Under the pieces are notes generated by a model. That model saw only the letters and a program-made list of their open reading frames with translations, made no database searches and had not been told where the DNA came from. The translations under genes were made by a program, and so were the position numbers. Positions 23,497 to 32,186 of a DNA stretch of 49,745 bases are shown here, in pieces (the first letter of the stretch is position 1; every line of letters starts with the position of its first letter). The stretch is from a virus. The stretch is taken from the IMG/VR virus record IMGVR_UViG_3300030060_007733, positions 1 to 49,745 of that record; one strand, given 5' to 3'.

Positions 23497-24331
23497 TTAC
23501 TTGACCACATTCTGGAATTACTGTTTCTCCTAAAATTTCTCCAGTATCTTTGTTCATTTTAACAACACCTCCATCACACCCTTTGTGCCGCTCAGCCGTA
23601 GAAGCTTTTGCAGATGCGCCAACATACAAAATTTTTTCATCAGTAGATAATCCTCTTAATAAATAAATTGCCTCAGTCTCAATGTGATTCAATGTTTCTA
23701 GTTGAGGCGAGGTGTCTGGATTTTTTACATGATGCTGTTTGCTGACAGAAAAAACACGACCGTTTAATGAATCACAAATCCAAAACCTGTCTTGATGGTA
23801 TAAAATACTGTGAGAGTGGTCCCCAAGGAATCTAGATAAGCATAGCATTTCTTGTGTGTGTGGGTTAAATTCATATAAGCAAGATTGTGCATCAAAACTA
23901 TCTCTATGAGAAATTATCAATAATCTGTCATTATGTCTTTTTATTGTGTTCATGTGCGATTTTTCGCAATTAGGTATGCCTTCATGAACTTGCAAGACCT
24001 CTCCTTGAAAATTTGTTTGATATATCCTGTTTGTTTTTGTGGATAGGATATAAATAGAATCTTCAAAGACCTCTATTCCATGAACATCTTCACAACCTTT
24101 TATATCAAATTTATTTTTTAAGTTTAAAGATTCATCAAATGAGCATATTCTTGTATCGTGACTCAATCCTGAGTGACTGCCAATTCTAAAGGCTGCGAAA
24201 AGTGTTTTGTTAGCCTTTTTTGTTTTTGCTAATCCAAAACAAACACCCTCATTTTCGTGTGCATATTCCTTTGAGGTTAAATTATAAATACCTCTTGATG
24301 TGGAAACTAAAATCACTTGTCTTTTATCCAC
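23477..24331 (-). CDS. Beta-propeller protein in the glycan cassette
   Basis: 284 residues. Repeated four-strand-like units with Trp/Tyr and Asp-Gly turns are seen: QVILVSTSRGIYNL, HGIEVFEDSIYILSTKTNRIY, NTIKRHNDRLLIISHRD, HSILYHQDRFWICDSLNGRVF and LYVGASAKAS. The pattern resembles six-bladed propellers of the DUF4915/NHL type. Catalytic residues are not evident. It may bind or rearrange a sugar, or scaffold. Similar proteins occur beside glycosyltransferases, but a function is not established here. Confidence 0.6.
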   Translation of the reverse strand: MDKRQVILVSTSRGIYNLTSKEYAHENEGVCFGLAKTKKANKTLFAAFRIGSHSGLSHDTRICSFDESLNLKNKFDIKGCEDVHGIEVFEDSIYILSTKTNRIYQTNFQGEVLQVHEGIPNCEKSHMNTIKRHNDRLLIISHRDSFDAQSCLYEFNPHTQEMLCLSRFLGDHSHSILYHQDRFWICDSLNGRVFSVSKQHHVKNPDTSPQLETLNHIETEAIYLLRGLSTDEKILYVGASAKASTAERHKGCDGGVVKMNKDTGEILGETVIPECGQVNEILSY

Positions 24332-25206
24332 TCTGTTAGTTTTACTTTAGGCTCCCACTTTAGCAATTTTTTTGCTTTTTTATTACTTGCCAAGGTTATT
24401 CTAGCCTCTCCTTTGCGCGGCGGTATATGAACATATTTTTCTCCTACAAAATCTTTAATTTCTAGTATTGAAAAATTTTCTCCAGTCCCAATATTGAATA
24501 ACTCACCAACTATATCTTTGTTTGATAAGTCTCCAGCTAAAACATTCGCTTCTACAATATCGCTAACGTGGGTAAAGTCTCTCCTCTGTTCTCCATCTCC
24601 TACAATGGTCATATCTTCCCCGTTATCTCTTTGTCTCATAAAGATACCAATAACAGGGGCATATTGACCTTTGATCGGTTGCCTCTCCCCGTAAACATTG
24701 AAATATCTAAAAAATACAGTTTCTAGGCCAAAAAGATCTGTATACATTTTACAAAGCTCTTCTCCTCCAACTTTTGTTACAGAGTAAGGATTTAAACAAT
24801 CCTTTTGCATTGTTTCTACGTTTGGAGTATCATTTGCTAGGCCATAGGCCGAAGATGTGGAGCTATAAATCACTCTTTTTACCCCAGCCTCTTTCGCGCA
24901 TTGCAAAATGGTGCAAGTTCCTAAAAAATTGGTTTTAGCGGCTAAGATAGGATTAAATAAAGTGGGTTGTATTCTGGCCTCGGCAGCTATGTGAAAAACT
25001 AAATCAACACCATTAAATAGAGGTTTGATATTATTATAATCACATATATCTAAAATATAATTATTAGCTTTTTCGTTCCAGTAAAATTGATCATGTGCGT
25101 CACTTGATTCATTATCAATAACTGTTACTTCATAGCCTAAAGAAAGTAGCTTGTCTACTAAGTTTGACCCTATGAAACCTGCTCCTCCTGTTACAATAGC
25201 TTTCAT
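24313..25206 (-). CDS. NAD-dependent nucleotide-sugar epimerase (GalE/WbpP type SDR)
   Basis: 297 residues. Rossmann motif GGAGFIGSN (7-15), VFHIAAEARIQPT, catalytic YSSTSSAYG and YSVTK, then RYFNVYGERQPIKGQYAPVI and DFTHVSDIVEA. This fits UDP-hexose 4-epimerases and related extended SDRs. It would supply an epimerised NDP-sugar for the adjacent glycosyltransferases. The exact substrate cannot be told. Overlaps of 4 and 19 bp. Confidence 0.88.
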   Translation of the reverse strand: MKAIVTGGAGFIGSNLVDKLLSLGYEVTVIDNESSDAHDQFYWNEKANNYILDICDYNNIKPLFNGVDLVFHIAAEARIQPTLFNPILAAKTNFLGTCTILQCAKEAGVKRVIYSSTSSAYGLANDTPNVETMQKDCLNPYSVTKVGGEELCKMYTDLFGLETVFFRYFNVYGERQPIKGQYAPVIGIFMRQRDNGEDMTIVGDGEQRRDFTHVSDIVEANVLAGDLSNKDIVGELFNIGTGENFSILEIKDFVGEKYVHIPPRKGEARITLASNKKAKKLLKWEPKVKLTEWIKDK

Positions 25207-26051
25207 TTATATTTATTATAGAGATTTAAAATATTCTGAGCAACAGCAAATTTAGAAAATTTATACTGCGCCCACTGTGTCCATTCGCTTAATATAACTG
25301 AATGATAGTGGGTAAAGTGATTTAATAATCTGTTATATATATCATTAATGGATTTTTCATTAGGCTCCGCTACACAAAAGTCAGGGCAAAGATTTGAGTT
25401 TGGGTTGTCGCTGCAAACAAGAGGTATAGCCCCACAAGCCATTGCCTCTAAAGCCGTTAGACCTAATCCTTCAAACTTAGAAGGCAAAGCGACTATTTTG
25501 CTTGAATTATAAAATTGATTAAGGACTACATCGCTCACATCTCCCACATAAGAGGAATTTGGGAAATGTCCTTGCGGTCCAATAACATATTTTTCTATAT
25601 TATCTAATAGATTAAATCTTTTATTTGGATCTCCGTAACGCCCAACATACAGACAGTTTATTTCTCTTTTTACGTTTGGGTCAAAAGATACGTCTTTGAT
25701 GGGGTTCCATATAATGTGAGAATCTACTCCAATTTTTTTTAATTGTTCTTTTACAGGAGGGCTTATACAGGTAACAATATCCGCTTCTGAGAGTTGCTCT
25801 TTTAGGGTTTGTATAGGAAAGTCTGGTATATGAGGAGGTATATCTAAAACATTAAAAATCTTAAAGCCGTTTTGAGATAAAGCAGAATCTCTGTGTTGGC
25901 TGTCTATATCGGAATAATCAAAGTTATTACTATAAATAAAATCATAGTCATCTCCGACCACAATGTCGTTTCCTAGACCTAAAAAGCCCTCTCCTATTCT
26001 GAGTATTTGGCATGTGTATCCCTTGTTCCCATATAATTTTATTTTAGTCAT
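25203..26051 (-). CDS. GT4-family glycosyltransferase
   Basis: 282 residues, GT-B fold with a short N-terminal domain. The C-terminal nucleotide-sugar site reads CLYVGRYGDPNKRFNLLD, then VALPSKFEGLGLTALEAMACG, the GT4 EX7E-type block (FEGLGLTALEAM). It overlaps neighbours by 4 and 8 bp. Confidence 0.87.
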   Translation of the reverse strand: MTKIKLYGNKGYTCQILRIGEGFLGLGNDIVVGDDYDFIYSNNFDYSDIDSQHRDSALSQNGFKIFNVLDIPPHIPDFPIQTLKEQLSEADIVTCISPPVKEQLKKIGVDSHIIWNPIKDVSFDPNVKREINCLYVGRYGDPNKRFNLLDNIEKYVIGPQGHFPNSSYVGDVSDVVLNQFYNSSKIVALPSKFEGLGLTALEAMACGAIPLVCSDNPNSNLCPDFCVAEPNEKSINDIYNRLLNHFTHYHSVILSEWTQWAQYKFSKFAVAQNILNLYNKYK

Positions 26052-26808
26052 CGTAAATACTGTTCACTTTAGGCATTGGTTCGCCTGTCTTTTTGTAATA
26101 CTCTTCATCAAACTCTAAGCAATGGTTTTCGTGGTTCCACTTGTAAGAGCAAGCCCCGAAATGTCTGTGTTGATACTCAACCTTTCTTTTGCCTATCCTG
26201 TTATTCAGCCAACTATAGTGTTTTATTAAGGCAACTCCCTCAGGGATAGTTGTTAATTCTTCTACTTGGCTGTGTCTAAAGAATTCCCCATCCTTGCCAT
26301 AGGCAATATCATTATCCCAAATAAACTGCGCTAGTCTATAATCGTTAATCTTTGTTTTAAATATTCTCGGTGGGCGAAAAGGTTCTTCTAAATAATGATC
26401 TGTATCAAAAACAAAGTTTCTGAGACTTATTTTAAATAAATTTTTATCAGAAGTCTCTACATATTTTTCTATCTCTTCAATATCTCTTTCGGTATAAAAT
26501 TCGTCAGAATCAACTAACCAAATGTAGTCTAGATCATATTTAATTAAGTAAAATAGAGCATGATTTCTAGCCTCTGCTTCAGAAATATACTGGGGTGTAT
26601 CTACTAAATGTTTTAGTCTCTTTTGCTCAACCAGTTCTCTTAGTAGATCTGTGGTATGGTCGTGAAAAGAATCTATACCTTTATATTCTTTAAATGGGAC
26701 AGAAACAGCAGATACTATATGGTTATCCCTTTTAAGAAAAGGCTCAATAGACTCTAATACATATTCTTCAGTATTGTAGCCGCAAAATATAATTCCAAAT
26801 TTTTTCAT
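26044..26808 (-). CDS. GT2-like glycosyltransferase (GT-A)
   Basis: 254 residues. GT-A features are FGIIFCGYNTEEYVLESI at the start, ARNHALFYLI and the DxD-type metal motif LVDSDEFYT (about 98-106). The C-terminal aromatic-rich half (LIKHYSWLNNRIGKRKVEYQ, shown in part) resembles phage and LPS GT2-like enzymes. Acceptor unknown. Overlaps the next gene ATGA-style. Confidence 0.78.
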   Translation of the reverse strand: MKKFGIIFCGYNTEEYVLESIEPFLKRDNHIVSAVSVPFKEYKGIDSFHDHTTDLLRELVEQKRLKHLVDTPQYISEAEARNHALFYLIKYDLDYIWLVDSDEFYTERDIEEIEKYVETSDKNLFKISLRNFVFDTDHYLEEPFRPPRIFKTKINDYRLAQFIWDNDIAYGKDGEFFRHSQVEELTTIPEGVALIKHYSWLNNRIGKRKVEYQHRHFGACSYKWNHENHCLEFDEEYYKKTGEPMPKVNSIYDD

Positions 26809-27581
26809 AAGCTAGGCCAAAGTGGTATTGGTAAATTATGTGGTTGTTTTCTAGGGTCTCCAGATTTTACTTCTTCTGGTTCGAAGTCTGGTGAGTCTAT
26901 ACCAGTTTTTCTTTTATGCCAGATTTTTCCCCAAAAGTTTTTATTTATATTGTTTTTATCTTCTAGGTTAAGATATCCTAAGTGAATTATTTTAGGGTCA
27001 TGTTCGGCAAAAGATACTCTTCCTATACATGGAATTAACTGACCTTGATCATCAATTAATTCGCAAGTGTCACTTTTTTCAGGATCAAAAGTGCCATCGT
27101 TTTTTAATGAGAAGTTTACAGAACCCCTATTTGTCCCATCTCTCGTATGAATATACCATTTATAACCTATATTAACAAAACTGTGAACATCTTCATAGAG
27201 ATCTATCGTTGGCAACATTATGCTACAGGGAAAATCGTGCCTGTTGATTTCAGTAAATAACTCTTTAAATGTATATTTAGACCCAGATATTCTTTCGTCT
27301 AGATCTAATTGTATAACAAAATTGTGGCTACACGCTTTAAGACCTGCATCTTTTAGTCTTCCGTCCCAATATAAATCTTTATTTGGGTCTAAATCAGTAG
27401 ATACAATTTTTATGCGATCAGAAAAAGTTGTTTTGTTTATTTCTGTCTTAATTTCTTCAACTTGATCTTCCAAGGTGCTTATAACCACCTCATCAACATA
27501 ATAAAACCAATTTTCAAGCACTTGCTTAAAACAAAAGTCGAAGTTGTTTAAATTAAATGCAGTTGTATATAATGAGATCAT
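26805..27581 (-). CDS. GT2-like glycosyltransferase
   Basis: 258 residues. SLYTTAFNLNNFDFCFKQVL and YVDEVVISTL form the first strands, and the metal-binding motif is QLDLDERIS (about 91-99). The second half contains IGRVSFAEHDPKIIHLGY and WGKIWHKRKTG. GT-A fold is likely; donor and acceptor unknown. Coupled by 4-bp overlaps to both neighbours. Confidence 0.75.
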   Translation of the reverse strand: MISLYTTAFNLNNFDFCFKQVLENWFYYVDEVVISTLEDQVEEIKTEINKTTFSDRIKIVSTDLDPNKDLYWDGRLKDAGLKACSHNFVIQLDLDERISGSKYTFKELFTEINRHDFPCSIMLPTIDLYEDVHSFVNIGYKWYIHTRDGTNRGSVNFSLKNDGTFDPEKSDTCELIDDQGQLIPCIGRVSFAEHDPKIIHLGYLNLEDKNNINKNFWGKIWHKRKTGIDSPDFEPEEVKSGDPRKQPHNLPIPLWPSL

Positions 27582-28417
27582 TTGAATATGGGTTTAAAAA
27601 TTGAAAAATCATGCTTATCAATTAAGCCTTCTCTCTGATCTAGAACCTCATACCTATACCAGTCGTTTAAAAACTTATCAAAATCAATACACTCCCGCAT
27701 GTCATCGGTTAGATGATTCTTTAAACAATCTTCAACAGATTTTATGTTGAGAGGATCAAACCCTTGATCATAAATTTCTTTTAGAAGTTTTGCTCTGTTT
27801 TCATATCTTTTTTTAATTAGATTGTGATCATTTTCAAAGCCTAAAACAAGGTGATTGCTGTTAGGGAAAAAGTAATATTTAAAATTGTGTTTAATAAAGT
27901 GATATGTATCTTGCCTTCTTTCAGATCTTACATTTTTTTGATACTCTTTCTTCCAAAAAGGATGATTGGATATTTCCGTTGTTTTTGAAACACCCGCGAT
28001 TCCTTCATGTGGGTTATTAACAAAACGAGTCTCTTCATTTAATTTAAATAAAAATCTTTTGTTATAGAGATAAGTTCCATCAATATTTAAATCATCTAAC
28101 TCTGCACATAATTTCTTTAAGTTTTTTGTAAAATCTGGCGAAAGTCTCTCTAGACTGTCTATTGTCAAAAACCAATCACCTATTATTATTGGCCCCTGAA
28201 ACAAACAATGGTTTCTACTGAAATCTAACCTATTGCACCATTTAGTATAGATGATCTCGCCCTCTCCTTTAACACTTTCTAGATAATCTGCGCCATTATC
28301 CTTGGGGTAGTGGAATGTCCAAACCAAGCCGTCAAAGTCATCTTTGATTGGTTCTATAAGTTCACGAAGGTCTTTTTCATGACCTTCATTAGTTACTCCT
28401 ATAAGCCATAATCTCAT
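27578..28417 (-). CDS. Glycosyltransferase-like protein (GT-A related)
   Basis: 279 residues. The start LWLIGVTNEGHEKDLRELIE and the motif IIGDWFLTIDSLERLS (about 76-91) correspond to the strand and metal-binding region of GT2-like enzymes, though DxD has become IDSLE. Later FVNNPHEGIAG and HFIKHNFKYYFFP follow patterns seen in phage GT2-like proteins. It may be a diverged or inactive glycosyltransferase. Confidence 0.6.
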   Translation of the reverse strand: MRLWLIGVTNEGHEKDLRELIEPIKDDFDGLVWTFHYPKDNGADYLESVKGEGEIIYTKWCNRLDFSRNHCLFQGPIIIGDWFLTIDSLERLSPDFTKNLKKLCAELDDLNIDGTYLYNKRFLFKLNEETRFVNNPHEGIAGVSKTTEISNHPFWKKEYQKNVRSERRQDTYHFIKHNFKYYFFPNSNHLVLGFENDHNLIKKRYENRAKLLKEIYDQGFDPLNIKSVEDCLKNHLTDDMRECIDFDKFLNDWYRYEVLDQREGLIDKHDFSIFKPIFK

Positions 28418-29148
28418 CCTATGTGTTCTGAATATATTTTATTAGTATTAAAAAAGGAAAATGGTGTTCTTGAATTTGTTGCGCCTTTTAATAAATCACC
28501 AGACATTAGCTCGCAGTGATAAGAGCCAAGTTTGTCTAAATAGTTTTGAGCAGACTTCCAAGCGATAAAAATCTCTGTAGTTCTGTTTATATTTGGCTGG
28601 AAAGTGAATGTAGGACCATATTTAGTATAGTTAATTGCTTGAGTATATATATTATCATTCTCAACTAAGTGATTGCCCTCAGGCTCTCCGAAGTCTTTAG
28701 ATCCGTTAAATCTTACGCAAAGTTGATTTGGATTATCATCAAGAAACTTTAAGGAATCTTTAAAAACTTCCTCTAAACAAACTTTAGAATTAAATATCCA
28801 GTCGTCTTCCAACCACAGAGAATATTTTTGTTTTCTAATTTCTAGGTCCGAATATGCTGTATAAATATCTTTAAAATATCCTGCCGAGTGAGACAAGTGG
28901 TTCTCAGAGTGATGCACTATATCTTCTTTTGATTCTAGAACCCTAATATCGAGATATGAACAAAATGATTTTATTTCGTATGCTATGTCTTCTTCCCCAT
29001 CTCTTGATTTTAGGTGAAGAAGTTTGTTTGAGAAAATTGACAGGTCTATCTGGCTATGAAGTTTGTTAAGACAATCCTGATAAGTGTGTCTGCCACCATG
29101 ACCCATAGTGGTGCTAAAAACAATAAGATTTAAAGGAAGTGTAGACAT
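28414..29148 (-). CDS. Glycosyltransferase-like protein, first gene of the glycan cassette
   Basis: 244 residues. NLIVFSTTMGHGGRHTYQDC starts the protein, and YSLWLEDDWIFNS (about 108-120) carries an acidic metal-type motif like those of GT-A enzymes. LCVRFNGSKDFG and the C-terminal NTNKIYSEHIG are unassigned. It is the promoter-proximal gene of a 14-gene chain with almost continuous start/stop overlaps. Its ATG lies two bases after a 10-bp stem, so its translation may be regulated. Confidence 0.62.
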   Translation of the reverse strand: MSTLPLNLIVFSTTMGHGGRHTYQDCLNKLHSQIDLSIFSNKLLHLKSRDGEEDIAYEIKSFCSYLDIRVLESKEDIVHHSENHLSHSAGYFKDIYTAYSDLEIRKQKYSLWLEDDWIFNSKVCLEEVFKDSLKFLDDNPNQLCVRFNGSKDFGEPEGNHLVENDNIYTQAINYTKYGPTFTFQPNINRTTEIFIAWKSAQNYLDKLGSYHCELMSGDLLKGATNSRTPFSFFNTNKIYSEHIG

Positions 29149-29214
29149 AAAACCTCTGGGCCTTAGTATCAGACCCAGAGGTTACTATGACCTCAAGGAA
29201 ATAAATCCTCGACC
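29149..29214 (-). promoter_or_regulatory. Structured 5' leader with two exclusive hairpins before the glycan cassette
   Basis: The predicted transcript from the 29.2-kb promoter has a leader of about 66 nt. One hairpin pairs 29190-29194 with 29178-29182 (GAGGT/ACCTC). The other pairs 29174-29183 with 29151-29160 (AACCTCTGGG/CCCAGAGGTT, 10 bp). Both need the same ACCTC segment, so only one can form. The long stem buries AGAGG, the only ribosome-site-like sequence, next to the ATG at 29148. This layout suggests a translational on/off switch or attenuator; the ligand or trigger is unknown. Confidence 0.55.
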
Positions 29215-29220
29215 TGTCTT

Positions 29221-29249
29221 ATTGTAGAATTAATTGTTATTTTTGTCAA
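29221..29249 (-). promoter_or_regulatory. Sigma-70 promoter of the glycan cassette
   Basis: Minus strand: TTGACA (29249-29244), 17-bp spacer, TACAAT (29226-29221). Expected start is near 29214. It overlaps the end of the 39-aa gene. Among the clear promoters here it has the longest structured leader before a coding gene. Confidence 0.75.
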
Positions 29250-29369
29250 CTAATCCTCAATAATCTCTTCGCTGATTTTGCCTAGTATATAAGCAAGTGT
29301 CTCATCAGTCTCAAAATCTGGGGGAGGAACCTCTATTTCCTCATCATTTATTGTGTGCAGGTTAGTCAT
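29250..29369 (-). CDS. Possible small acidic protein (39 aa) after nrdA
   Basis: ATG at 29369, TAG at 29250. The product is very acidic with a Pro-rich middle (EEIEVPPPDFETDETL) and a C-terminal helix (YILGKISEEIIED). It lies 37 bp after nrdA in the 258-bp stretch before the glycan cassette. A GTGTAGA motif lies 10 nt before the ATG, the same distance as at the holin gene. No ribosome site is evident. The amino-acid composition looks real rather than random, but the gene is short and unrecognised. Confidence 0.4.
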   Translation of the reverse strand: MTNLHTINDEEIEVPPPDFETDETLAYILGKISEEIIED

Positions 29370-29406
29370 AGTATGACTTTCTACACACAAAATTTACAAA
29401 ACGGAA

Positions 29407-31053
29407 CTAACCCTCACAAGAAGAACAATTTAGTATTGATCTAGCTAATTCTTGACTAGGGTTAGCACTTCTTTGGTAATAAAAACTCTTAACTCCTTGT
29501 TCCCAGCCGAAAATAAGTAATTCGCTAACTTGTTTCGGTGGACATTTAGGAGAAATCATTACGTTTAGGCTTTGACCTTGATCAATGTATTTCTGTCTCT
29601 GAGCAGCCTGTATCACTATCTCTTTTTGGGAAATTTCACCGAAAGTTTTAAATACATCTTTTTCATGTTCTGACAGAAAGTCTAAATGTTGAACAGATCC
29701 TCCTTTTACTAAAATTGACTTCCAAGTAGTCGCATTGTTTTTGCCTTTCTCTTCAAGGAGTTCTTCTAGATGGGGGTTTTTATATGTGAATTTTCCCTTG
29801 GCTAAATCCTTGGTAAAATAATTACTATTTAATGGCTCAATAGATGGAGAAACTTGACCGAGAATAAATGAGCTAGATGTAGTGGGAGCAATCGCCATAG
29901 TGGTCATATTCCGTTTTCCATAGCCGCGAAGATGTTCTGGCTCCCCAAATTCTTCTGCTAATTTTGAAGTAGCTCTGTCGCATCTTTCTCTAATTATATT
30001 ATGTATCTCTGCATTTAAAAACTGAGCCTCCAATCCTTCAAAGGCAATATTCTTAGATTGTAAGAGAGAGTGCCAACCGAGAACCCCAAGACCCAAAGCT
30101 CTTTGTCTTTTTGCAAAGTTATGACAAGACTTCATAAAAGGAATATTTTCTGTTTTGTAGATATATTCCTCCATAACTGCGTCCAGAAACTGAACGAGGG
30201 TTTCAACCGCATCAGTTTCTTTTATTTCGTCCCACCTGAGAAGATTTAAAGAAGACAGGCAACAAACAAAAGATTCGTCCTCTGATGAATGTAGGGCTAT
30301 CTCACTGCAAAGATTAGAAGCGTGGATTTTGAGTTTCTTATCCTTGTATGCTTGTGGAGCATTGTTGTTGGCGTTATCTGTAAAAAATATGTATGGGTAT
30401 CCTGTTTCAAATCTTTTCTTTATTACATTCGCCCAAACCTTTCTTTTATCTTTATCTCCATCTACCATTGATTGCATCCACTTGTCATCAATGCAGACAG
30501 CAAACGACATTTCTTGGATAGGATTTCCTTCACTTCTAATTCTTAAAAATTCCTCAATATCAGGGTGATCTATAGGAAGATATGCTGCGAAAGATCCTCT
30601 TCTTACATGTCCTTGAGAAACAATAGAAGCAACCTTGTCGAATAGTTCCATGAAATAAACTGCGCCAGCAGAAACTCCTCCCACGCTAATTGGAATTCCT
30701 CTTGCTCTTAAATCACCAAAATACCCTGATGTCCCAGAGCCATGTTTTGTTTGCATTCCAACTTCCGCTTGTTTGCGAAGAATAGAATCCATTTTATCGT
30801 CAACATAAACGCCGTTACAAGAAATGGGTAATCCTCTGTCTCTGCCAAAATTAGACCAAACGGGACTAGCGAGAGAATAAAACCCTCTCTTCATATAATC
30901 TTCAAACTTATCCGCAAACCCACTCTGCCTTAAATATTTTTCAGCAGCCTCCGCAATAGCCCTTATTCTTTTTTTAGGACTCTCTCCTTTTTGTAAATAA
31001 CCTCTTTCAAGGAATTGTTTAGAATCTTCGTTTAACCAATAATAGTCTTTCAT
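29407..31053 (-). CDS. nrdA: Ribonucleotide reductase class I, alpha subunit
   Basis: 548 residues. Catalytic residues are visible: first redox Cys79 (ISCNGVYVDD), NLCSEI with Asn247, Cys249 and Glu251, second Cys at 264/265, radical-transfer Tyr pair SFYYQRS (Tyr525-526) and C-terminal CSSC (543, 546). It lacks the N-terminal ATP-cone and is far shorter than E. coli NrdA (about 760), so dATP inhibition is probably absent, as in other phage enzymes. It reduces NDPs to dNDPs for phage replication. Its ATG shares a base with the nrdB stop. Confidence 0.95.
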   Translation of the reverse strand: MKDYYWLNEDSKQFLERGYLQKGESPKKRIRAIAEAAEKYLRQSGFADKFEDYMKRGFYSLASPVWSNFGRDRGLPISCNGVYVDDKMDSILRKQAEVGMQTKHGSGTSGYFGDLRARGIPISVGGVSAGAVYFMELFDKVASIVSQGHVRRGSFAAYLPIDHPDIEEFLRIRSEGNPIQEMSFAVCIDDKWMQSMVDGDKDKRKVWANVIKKRFETGYPYIFFTDNANNNAPQAYKDKKLKIHASNLCSEIALHSSEDESFVCCLSSLNLLRWDEIKETDAVETLVQFLDAVMEEYIYKTENIPFMKSCHNFAKRQRALGLGVLGWHSLLQSKNIAFEGLEAQFLNAEIHNIIRERCDRATSKLAEEFGEPEHLRGYGKRNMTTMAIAPTTSSSFILGQVSPSIEPLNSNYFTKDLAKGKFTYKNPHLEELLEEKGKNNATTWKSILVKGGSVQHLDFLSEHEKDVFKTFGEISQKEIVIQAAQRQKYIDQGQSLNVMISPKCPPKQVSELLIFGWEQGVKSFYYQRSANPSQELARSILNCSSCEG

Positions 31054-32024
31054 TAAAATAAATCGTCAGCGTCAAATGTTTGAGAGTTTTTTGCATATTC
31101 TACAGGCCGCGTATGAAAAAAATCAGTAGCATTATTCCCGAGCAACTCTTCTTCAAACCAGATTGTATTCACTAATAGCTCCTTGTCAACGTCAAACGCC
31201 TTCCTAAAGCCAATTTGTTCTAATGATTCGTTAATTCTATTCTTAATAAATTCTTTTAAAATCGGTGCGCTTATGCCTTTCTCATTATAACCATTGATCA
31301 TCCAGTCTACAATTTGAGATTCTGCCTTAAAAGCGGCTTGTGATTCTTCTAAAATCTTCTCTTCAAGACCATCATCAAAAAGCTCTGGATGTTCTTCTCT
31401 AATTGTGTTGATTATCTTAATTCCAGCTAAAGCATGAATATTTTCTTCGTTCCTTGTATATTTTACCTGCTGACCAGTATCCTTTAGGACATTCTTGTAG
31501 CGATTAAACCAATTAATTACATAAAACTGGCTAAACAGTGAAACATTCTCTACAAAAAGTGTAAATAAAATAAGAGCATAAACATATTGCTTTTTAGAGT
31601 CTTTATAAAATCTGTGAGTGTATTTCCTCAGATAATTTACCCTACCCTCAATAAAATCGAGCTTAAGGTTCTGCTCAAAAATATCCTCCAATCCTAATAC
31701 TTTCAGTAATCTCTCATAAGCGTTATTGTGGATAACTTCCACATTAGCCATAACATACCCTAAATCAGTCAAACTGGGGTGAGGCAGATTGTCTCCTAGC
31801 TTGCTCCAAAATTTCTTTACCGCAACTTCAATTTGCCCAATAGCAGAGAGAGTCCTGATGATCATCTCTCTTTCTGTATCATTTAAATTTACGCTAAAAT
31901 CTTGCACATCACTGGTAAAACTAAATTCTTTATCTGTCCAAAAGCCGTTATGCATGGCCTCAATAAATTCTTCTGCCCAAGGGTAGTGATCTGGCTTTCT
32001 GGATATTTGTTCTTCAAAAATCAT
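31053..32024 (-). CDS. nrdB: Ribonucleotide reductase class I, beta subunit
   Basis: 323 residues. Ferritin-like helices with metal ligands: Glu66 (IEVAVKKFW), Glu96 and His99 in VEVIHNNAY, ENVSLFSQF in the second half, and RNEENIHALAG (Glu and His). Tyr103, four residues after His99, is in the radical-tyrosine position (E-x2-H-x3-Y). It houses the di-iron/tyrosyl cofactor for NrdA. First gene of the nrd unit with its own promoter and a leader of about 9 nt. Upstream lies a separate RNA unit with terminator. Confidence 0.93.
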   Translation of the reverse strand: MIFEEQISRKPDHYPWAEEFIEAMHNGFWTDKEFSFTSDVQDFSVNLNDTEREMIIRTLSAIGQIEVAVKKFWSKLGDNLPHPSLTDLGYVMANVEVIHNNAYERLLKVLGLEDIFEQNLKLDFIEGRVNYLRKYTHRFYKDSKKQYVYALILFTLFVENVSLFSQFYVINWFNRYKNVLKDTGQQVKYTRNEENIHALAGIKIINTIREEHPELFDDGLEEKILEESQAAFKAESQIVDWMINGYNEKGISAPILKEFIKNRINESLEQIGFRKAFDVDKELLVNTIWFEEELLGNNATDFFHTRPVEYAKNSQTFDADDLF

Positions 32025-32039
32025 TTCGTAAAGTTACAC

Positions 32040-32068
32040 ATGTTAGGGGGCGCTAAGAAACCCGTCAA
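32040..32068 (-). promoter_or_regulatory. Promoter of nrdB-nrdA
   Basis: Minus strand: TTGACG (32068-32063), 17-bp spacer, TAACAT (32045-32040, 4/6 match). Expected start near 32033 gives a very short leader before the ATG at 32024. It begins 13 bp after the terminator of the upstream RNA unit. Confidence 0.55.
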
Positions 32069-32080
32069 TCGCTTTTTCTC

Positions 32081-32100
32081 AAAAAAATGCCGAAGGCATT
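32081..32100 (-). terminator. Terminator of the small RNA unit upstream of nrdB
   Basis: Minus strand: 6-bp stem AATGCC/GGCATT with a TTC loop (32100-32086), then T-run (complement of 32081-32086). No protein gene on the minus strand ends here, so it must serve the RNA unit or attenuate nrdB transcription. Confidence 0.7.
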
Positions 32101-32180
32101 AAATTAATATGAACGGATGGGTAACGTATGGAATATTATTTTAATACGCATCCGTTACGCTCGTATTCAATACGCTCAAT
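32081..32180 (-). ncRNA. Candidate structured small RNA, about 100 nt
   Basis: Bounded on the minus strand by a strong promoter (start near 32180) and a Rho-independent terminator (ends near 32081). No ORF of note lies inside. Predicted elements in order: hairpin CGTAT-TGA-ATACG; a long stem AACGGATG/CATCCGTT whose interior pairs CGTAT/ATACG around an A/T-rich loop; then the terminator hairpin. The base-paired arms are specific and GC-containing in an otherwise AT-rich region, which favours a functional RNA. It may be a free small RNA or, by readthrough, a leader of nrdB. I do not recognise a known riboswitch or sRNA class. Confidence 0.6.
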
Positions 32181-32186
32181 AACTAG

